DNA of 64,000 bases, from NCBI RefSeq assembly GCF_023159225.1, contig NC_063161.1:68848767-68912766 (forward strand). Direction: 5' to 3'. Under the pieces are notes generated by a model, which had not been told where the DNA came from, searched no databases, and saw only the letters and a list, made by a program, of their open reading frames with translations. Shown here piece after piece: positions 47,101 to 55,980 of the stretch; within the stretch, counting starts at the first letter, position 1; every line of letters starts with the position of its first letter. This DNA comes from Perognathus longimembris pacificus (Eukaryota; Chordata; Mammalia; Rodentia; Heteromyidae). A program made the position numbers and the translations under genes.

Positions 47101-50100
47101 CATTTTGCAATTAGAAATTCATTAAAAAATAATATTAATTTGCCTTGATCCAGTATGCAGAGGTTTGTGAAATTTTTTTAATTAATTAAACTCAAATAAA
47201 GGTAGCCTTTTATACCTAGAAGAACATTTCCATATAAATTCCTCGATTGTTTTAAAAAATTTACATCTAATTTCAAGCTATCAATTCTCAAAGCTACATA
47301 AAGTTGTGTAATTTATTGTCAAATCTTACTTACTCAGATCTTTAGGATTAGCATATGAATTGCATATGCTTTTTACTTGAAAGAAAGATGAATTTGGTGT
47401 GTGTATTAATATCAACCTATTTCAAATGAGTAGGTATTCCATCTTAGATGCTGGTAACTGGTTTTAATACTTGCTACCTTTGATTTTAGGAATTTGAAGA
47501 TAATTTTGATGATGAGATCGATTTTACACCACCAGCAGAAGACACGCCCTCTGTGCAATCACCTGCCGAGGTCTTTACCCTGTCAGTTCCAACCATTTCC
47601 CTCCCTGCCCGGTCACAGTTCCAGCCTTCTGTGGGTAAGAGTATCTGTCCTGTGTTGCCCTTTTTGGTTTTTTGGCAGTACTGGAGGGTAAACCCAGGAT
47701 GTGCTAGGCAAGCATGCTCACTTAAAAAGATACATACAGGAAAGGAAATCAGAATGGTAAATTAAAACATGTCATTCACAAAAAAGAAATTTCTTGTGAA
47801 CAGTTTCTCATCTGAATGTAGTCTATGTAACAGTTTTCATTTTTTTGAGGCAGTGTGTCACTCTGTAACTGTGGCTGGCCTTGAGCTTAAAAATCTTTCT
47901 TCCTCTGTTGCTGGCAAAGGTTACAGTTATGTGCCACCCATGCCTAGCTCTTAGCAGTCTTAAGATGTCAAATTAAACAATCTATTTTAGAAATTGAGTT
48001 GTGGGGGCTGGGATATGGCCTAGTGGCGAGAGAGCTTGCCTCGTATACATGAGGCCCTGGGTTCGATTCCCCAGCACCACATATACAGAAAACGGCCTGA
48101 AGTGGCGCTGTGGCTCAAGTGGCAGAGTGCTAGCCTTGAGCAAAAAGGAAGCCAGGGACAGTTCTCAGGCCCTGAGTCCAAGGCCCAGGACTGGCAAAAA
48201 AAAAGAAAAAAGAAATTGAGTTGTGTTTTTTGCATACTTTTTTTGTTGTTTGTTTTTTGGTGGTGATACATGTGGCAAACACTGAGCTTCTCCCCTGCCC
48301 TGCGTTCCCTTGTTTTAGTGTTTGAAGCCTTTGTATAATGTTAGTCCATACTCTGTGTTAAGTTGTTTTTTGAATATGGGATTCAAGCTCACTTGTTTTA
48401 CCTTCCTTACTCATGTCTTCTGTTTGTGTGTATGCATGCGTGCGTGCGTGCGTGTGTGTATTCTCAGCTCTCTGCTCTTTTTTTTTTTTTTTTTTGGCCA
48501 GTCCTGGGCCTTGGACTCAGGGCCTGAGCACTGTCCCTGGCTTCTTCCCGCTCAAGGCTAGCACTCTGCCACTTGAGCCACAGCGCCACTTCTGGCCGTT
48601 TTCTGTATATGTGGTGCTGGGGAATCGAACCTAGGGCCTCGTGTATCCGAGGCAGGCACTCTTGCCACTAGGCTATATCCCCAGCCCAGCTCTCTGCTCT
48701 TTTTGTCCACTGGTATATCCATTGTCCTTGTACCACTGCATTTATGTATTAGTGGTACTGGGGTTTGATCCAGGGCCTTGTGCTTGCTAGGCAAGCTCTC
48801 TTTGCAACAATTAATGTATTTTCAATACAGGTCAGTTTATCCCCCTTGCCTACCTTTGGTTGCTTATACTTTTTGCTATTGTCTAATCCATGGTCAAAAG
48901 TTTCATAGACTTAGCTTTAGATCCATTTTGAGTAAAATTTTTATATACTGAAGTGTAAATATTTAGTTTAATTCTTTTACAAGTGGGTTTTCAGTAACCC
49001 AAAGCTGTTTGAAGACACCTCGCTCAGGCTGGTTTTGAACTGAGCTCTTCAGTAGCTAGTTAATTACAGGTATGAGCTACTGACACCCAACTTTTGACCC
49101 ATTTTTTGGAAAATCATTTGATCGTATTTGTTTCAATTTATTTTGTAAGGACTCTAGTTATATTCCATTGATCAATATGCCTGTCCTTGTGCCAGAGCCA
49201 CAATATTTTAGCTACCATAGCTTTAGTTTTGTAATAAGTTTTGAAGTAGAGTTGCATAAGTCCTCCCATCTTGTTTTCTTAGTACCTAAGGTAAAGTTGC
49301 AAGTAACATCCTACATTTGTAACAGTGAAGTTTAGATTGATAGCACTTAGATTGTATAAAAAAGAAATTCTACTTGTTAAAATTTATCTCCTCATAAGTA
49401 GCTAGTTAGAGGCATGAGTCATTGATGTTCTGCTTCTCCTTCACTTTCAAAGGATGGTTTTTCCAAGTGCAGAATTCTTAGCCCACAGACCTTCTATTTT
49501 GGCACCTTATCTTGTGAGTCCACTGTCTTCTGTCTATACAGTCTCTGAGGAGTAATTGCTCTTTTTAGGATCCCATGTTCATGATGTGTCACTTCTGTCT
49601 GTTTGCTGACATTATTCTCTGATTGTCTGTGTTTGGCTATAATGTGTCTGTTAGGATCTCTTTGAGTTTAATGTTGCTTGGAGTTTACGGACCACTTGGA
49701 TATAACTCATGTCGTCTAGTAGTAGAGCTAGGGCATTTTCTAACCATTGTGGCTTTTTTCCCCCTTATGCTGATACTTAGGACCTGGGCCCGTCCCTTAC
49801 CTTTTACACTCAAGGCTGGTGCTCTATAACTTGAGCCACAGCTCTACTTCTGGCTTTTGCTGTTTAATTGAAGATAAATGTCTAATAGACTTTCTTGCCT
49901 GGGCTAGAAGCCGGGGTCCCCAGATCTCAGCCTTCTGAGTAGCTAGGATTACAGGCATGATGAGCCACCAGCACCTGGCTTAACCATTGAGTCTTCATCT
50001 ATTTTTCTCCTCAGTCTTCTTTTGGTGCTGCCATTGTATCTGTATTGGTCAACTTGCTGGGATCCTCACTCAAGAACTACTAGACCAGAAAAACCAAGTG

Positions 50101-53100
50101 GAAGGTATTGAAGATCAGGTGGAACACTCATTTATTCACACATACTGTCAGTGTCAGAGCTTGGGACTATTCAAGCATTGTTATTACTACAATTAGTCAT
50201 TCAAGAAATTGCCTCATGTGTTTGTTTTTGCTTCTAGCTAGCACAGCATTAATTTCAGCATTTGTCCATCAGAGGCTATATATCTAATATTTATTTTATT
50301 TTAGTTAAACCTATCCTTATTAATGATCTTTTTGTTTTTTTAACAGAAGGTTTAAAGTCACAAGTTGCCCGCCACAGCCTGAATTACATTCAGGAAATTG
50401 GAAGTGGCTGGTTTGGAAAGGTAAGTGCTCTTCACTTTGATTTTTTTCCCTTGTGATTGTAGAGTTAGGAAGACCATATCACATGACAGTCCATCCTCTA
50501 CACCTGGTAGGAAGGATAGTTCCATACCACCCTGCCACTTTGCAGTCTAGTAAGCATCACTACCCCATATGGTTGTCTCGGTCCCTTCAGGTTGCTGTAA
50601 GAAATACTATGAACTGGGTAGCCTGTGAAACTAGAGTTCTAGAGCCTAAGACATCCAACATCAAGGTACCATTGGCTAGTTTGGTGTCTGGTGATGTTAT
50701 AGAGTTTTGAGAGGACATCAGCATTCACATCTGAGCAAAAATATTTTATTTCCCTCCTCAGAACTGGAGATTGACCCTAGGGCCTAATGCATGATAACCA
50801 ACTGCTCTGTTCCTTAAGCTGCAGTCTCAATCCTTTTGGGCTTTATTTATTTATTGGCTTTTTTTTTTTTTTAAGTACTTGGGGTTTGAACTTAGGCCCT
50901 GTGCTTGCTGGGCTGGTAAAATAGTGTTGAGCCATATCTCCAGTCTGTTTTTCACTGATTTTCCACCCTGTTCTGGACCTTGAACTCTGGGAACTCTGGG
51001 CCTGGGTGCTGTCCCTAAGCTCCTTTTGCTCAAGACTAGCATTCTACCACTTGAGCTATAGCATCACTTCCAGCTTTTTTCTCTGGTTAATTGGAGATAA
51101 GAGTCTTACAGACTTTTCTGCCTGGGCTGGCTTGGAACTGTGATCGTCAGACTTCAGCCTCCTGAGTAACTAGGATTACAGATAGGCATGAGCCACTGGT
51201 GCCCAGCACTGGCTACTTTTAAAATAGTTTCACGTCCCACCTAGCATGCACCTGATCCCTGATCTGCTAGGATCACTATGTGCCACCATATTGAGTCCCT
51301 TTAATGGAGATACAGTCTCACAGGCTTTTCTGCCCAGGTAGGCCTGGCTTCCCTGATCTCAGTCCCCCATATAGTTTGGGATGATAGGCATGCACTATGC
51401 CCAGCTATAAGTGAGAAAGGAGTTTCTTGACTTTTTTGAATGGGCTGGCCTTGAACTGCAGTCTTCATTTCTCAGACTCTGCAATAGCTAAGATTCTAGA
51501 CAAGCATACTATGCTAGGTCTTTTATTTTTAAAAAAAAGTCTTTAGAAACTTCTGAGGACAGAAGGAAGAGCAGTGGGTTGGAATTCTAAAGAAAGTCTT
51601 TTGTCCTGAAGTTAGATTATTTGTGCTTCTTCTCTGCTTTCTCCCTGCTCTTTCTCCTTTGAGTACCACAACCACTTTAGAACTGTAGGTACTCATGTTG
51701 GGCGCACCCAGAGACTAGCTGAGTACAGTGAGGGACTGCTGTGGTGGCTGAGAGGTGGGTAACATCACCTGCTTACCTGGAGTGCCAGTACCTGTGATGT
51801 GGAGAGCTAGGCAGGCTGGATGCTGAGGTAGCATTGAGGGTGGTGAGATGGCTAAGAGAGAGGGGGAGGGAATGACTCAGCATTGGAAATAGATGTGGAA
51901 TCTGGGGGAAGAGGGGAGCCAGGCATGCCTATTTTGGGGCTAACTGGAAGAGTGGAAGGAGACACAGGAGACAGGCTGGAGTTCCTGGGCTAGGGGAGAG
52001 TAAGGTGACTACTGTGCATCTACGTAGTAGGACCAGCCAGGCAGCTAGAAATGCAAAGCCAGAGTCAACAGGGAGGTTCCAGGCTGCACATGGTACCATG
52101 GGAGAAGCTGGTATGTAGATGACACTGAAGCAGTATGTGGGGCTGGGAATGTGGCTTAGTGGTACAGTGCTTGGCTAGCATGCATTAAGCCCTGGGTTGG
52201 ATTCCTCAGCACCACATAATCAGAAAAAGCCGGAAGTGGCACTGTGGTTCAAGTGGTAGAGTGCTAGCCTTGAGCAAAAGAAGCTCAAGGACAATGCCCA
52301 GGCCCTGAGTTCAAGCCCCAGTACTGGCAAAAAAGAAATAAATAAAAATAGGGCTGGGGATATGGCCTAGTGGCAAGAGTGCCTGCCTCATATACATGAG
52401 GCCCTGGGTTCGATTCCCCAGCACCACATATTCAGAAAATGGCCAGAAGTGGCGCTGTGGCTCAAGTGGCAGAGTGCTAGCCTTGAGCAAAAAGAAGCCA
52501 GGGACAGTGCTCAGGCCCTGAGTCCAAGCCCCAGGACTGGCCAAAAAAAAAAAAAAAAAAAAAAAAATTAAATAAAGCAGTAAGAGTAGTGGAAATTGCG
52601 AGGAATTTCAGAATAAAGAAGAGAGAGGCAAGGCCGGGCGCTGATGGCTCATGCCTAGGATTCTGAGATCTGAGGATTGCAGTTTGAAGCCAGCCAGGGC
52701 AGAAAAGTCCCTGTGAGACACTTACCTCCAATTAACCACCCAAAAACTGGAAGTGGCACTATGGGTCAAAGCAGTAGTGAACTAGCCTTGAGCAAAAGAG
52801 CTCAGGGATAGTGCCCAGACCCTAAGTTCAAGCCCACAGTGGTGCCTGTGGCTCTGCAGCAGAGGTCAGCACCATTAGGGGAGCAGTGGAGACTGAGGTT
52901 AGCTGTGAGGTGGGAACCATTGGAGAAGGACCCCAAGAGGATCAGTTGTAATTTTGTTGGCCTACAGAAAGGAGGACGGGGGAGCGGGAGAACTGGGGAT
53001 CCTGGAGGAGAAGTGTCTGGGGACAGCAGTGCACGGGAATGGAATGGGTTTGAGAAGAGGCATTGGATCTAGATACCTCTCAGTTTCACCTGAAAATGAG

Positions 53101-55947
53101 CCTCAGAGGATCGGGGGGGGGCTGTTTTGGGGGTATCCAGAGGGTAGAGGAGGGTAGAGGAGAGCCTTTGGGTATGCTCTTTCCTGCAGGGTAGGAAGCA
53201 GTTTCTTGTTGGTGTGGGGGATGGGGATAGGGTACCGGAATGAGCTGAATCCTCATGATGAAGCACAGAGGTCTGGCTGGGGGCACAGAAGTGGTCTCAG
53301 GAAATGGGCGTGTGTGTGTGTGTGTGTGTGTGCGTGCGCACGCGCTTGCATGTAGGCTTGATGCTCTGGGTGAGGTAAGTGAGGAAGTCCTGTCTGGCGC
53401 TCTCAGTGGACAGGAGACCAGCTCCTCCCTTGACAGGAGCAATGGGAACATATATTGAAAGTTTGAACAGGAGAAAGCCTGACAGTTGCCCAGGAAAGTG
53501 AATCAGTGAGGGAGCTATAGGGGTGGTAAGCAGTGCAGAGGACCCCCACCAGCTTCAGTAAGAGCAGTCACTGTGACAGATGTTCTTCTCTCTTTCTGGT
53601 GGCACAGCAGAGGACAGGAAAGGAGGTCTATGAGGGCCTGGAGTAGGGGAGCCCAGTGGAAAGCAGTACCAGAAATGGCTTTGGGAAGCAGATGGAGTGT
53701 AGTAGGGTCAGTGTTGAGGTGGGTCAAGATAGAGTCTAGGTAATTCTAGAAGAGAAGCAAGGCTTGGGGGCTTGGAGTGGAGGGAAATGCCTAGCTCATC
53801 CACACCTGGGAAAAGTGATCACTGAGGCTGCAGGAAAGTTGGCTGGACAGGAGCCAAAACTACTAAGAGGTCAAGATGTGATGTGAATGGTCCTTGCTGG
53901 TGCCAGGCACCATCTGTGCTGACAGTAGAGGTGGAAGCAGGCAGTCCAGGTGGAACACCCTCTTTTAGCCCTTCCTGCTTTGGAAGTTGACAGCTTAGGG
54001 TTGGTTGTCATGCTGGTTAATTGCAACACTGAACATGATTTTCTTAGTTATCAGGATTTCCTGTTCCCTTCATCTTTCTGCCCTTACATGCCTGATACAC
54101 ACAGAGTTCTGGAGCACTGAAATGGGACTACTTTCTATGAACTAAAAGGAAGTTGATCGTTCTCTTAGTAAAATAAAAACCTAATTGTTAAATGACAATG
54201 CTCACTGTCACCTGGTATCCTATTGATTTCAATGCATATTCTTGTGTGTTCTGACTCAAACTTTGGTAGAAGCTACTGGCCCAATTCTGTTGGAACACTG
54301 TGTTTTCTCCCTTGGCCATTGGTCAGTTTATTTTCTCAGGCTTGCCACATACAAACAACTTAGCTGAAGTGTTGACAATCATTTTGAGTTATGTTCCAGC
54401 TGAACTTACTAATTGCTCTTTTCTATGACAATACAGTATTTGAACCTCTCCTTCCCCACCTTCCTTTCTTTGTTCTTCTATTCCCTCCCTCCCTCCCCAA
54501 CAAAGCTTCCCAGGCCGTATAGTCCAGGCTGCCTTGGAATTTTCAATTCTCTGGTTTTCTTGGCCTGCATGCTGGGATTATAAGCATGGACCACTGCTCA
54601 CAGCTAAGACTGGAGTTTTCTAAGTGTTCTGTGAGTTAGTGTATAAAGTAACAAAAGACCATCTTGTTGCTTCCCTTGTATTCTGTTTCCTAGTGAAGAA
54701 GACACACTTCCTCACCATTTTGATGAAAAGCTGTGCTTTGTTTTTAGGTCCTCCTTGGAGAGGTTTACACAGGTACCAGCATAGCAAGAGTCATTGTGAA
54801 GGAGTTGAAGGCCAGTGCAAGCCCAAAGGAACAAGATACGTTCTTGAAAAATGGAGAACCTTACTAGTAAGTAAGCCTTATCATGTCATATGTTCTACAA
54901 ATAGCCTGTAGTCTTTTGAAAATCAAGTATTTAAAACTACTCAGTGATTTCTGCCTGGACTATCCAAGACTAAATGAGATCCAGAGTCTCACTAGACCCC
55001 AAATGTCCACATTTCAATTGGAAGTCACTTTTCACTCTGAGAGCTGGGTGACCTGACTTGAAAAGATAGGAAACAGACAGCAGCACTGAGATGAGTGGAG
55101 TGAGAATTCCCTGCCAAGAGTTTCAGCAGCCACTATAGATCACTCCCAGCATGCACTACAGACTGGAAATGGCAGGAGAATGTGGAGTCTCACCCAGCCA
55201 AGCAGGATACAGAGATGACGTACCTGGACATTTCAGAGTTAGAGATCGGTAACTGAAAGTGAGAATTTAGTGAACCAGAATCTGGAGGACAGAGAAAAAT
55301 TGGTGAAGTCCAAAAAAAAAAAAGGAAGAAAGTAGACTTCAGAAAGAAAAGTACGAAAAGCCACAGGGGCCTTGGGGAACTATAACAAAAGTAGCACATT
55401 CATCATAAACATGCCAGAATTAAAGGAGATACAGATTTCCAAGAAATGAGACCTGAAAACTTACATGATTATTTATTTATTTATTTATTTATTTTTGCTA
55501 GTCCTAGGGCTTGGTCTCAGGGCCTGAGCACTGTCCCTGGCTTCTTTTTGCTCAAGACTGGCACTCTTAACACTTGAGCCACAGTGCCATTTCTGGCTTT
55601 TTCTGTTTATGTGGTGCTGAGGAATCCAACCCAGGCCTTCATGTATGCAAGGCAAGCACTCTACCACTAGGCCATGTTCCTAGCCCCAACTTACATGATT
55701 TGAAAGAAAATGTTTTGCCCATAAAATTGAGCAAGTCCCAAGCTGGGGATATGGCCTAGCAATAGAGTGCTTGCCTTGTGTACATGATGCCCTGGGTTGG
55801 ATTCCTCAGCACCACATATATAGAAAAAGCCAGAAGTGGTGCTGTGACTCAAGTGATATAGAGCACTAGCCTTGGACAAAAAGAAGCCAGGGATAGTGTT
55901 CAAGCTTTGATTTCAATTCCTAGTACTGACACGCGCACACGCACACA

Positions 55948-55980
<33 letters not shown>

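Larger units (their letters stand above)
42941..47489 (+). other. LMTK2: LMTK2 intron 2
   Basis: Contains a block of antisense B1-type SINEs (43866-44543), a plus-strand SINE cluster (46303-47038) and an AT-rich end. The unique part 44560-45380 has no recognisable exon. Confidence 0.85.
47635..50346 (+). other. LMTK2: LMTK2 intron 3
   Basis: Holds an inverted pair of IDL-Geo copies (48004-48210 and 48482-48686), an old L1 piece and an antisense B1-Geo SINE. No further coding sequence seen. Confidence 0.85.
50421..54747 (+). other. LMTK2: LMTK2 intron 4
   Basis: Antisense SINEs at 50758-51520, two tandem plus-strand IDL-Geo copies (52140-52567) and a B1-Geo copy (52628-52840). Stretches 51540-52130 and 52850-54490 look unique; they are purine-rich in places and hold no recognised exon. 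Confidence 0.85.
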
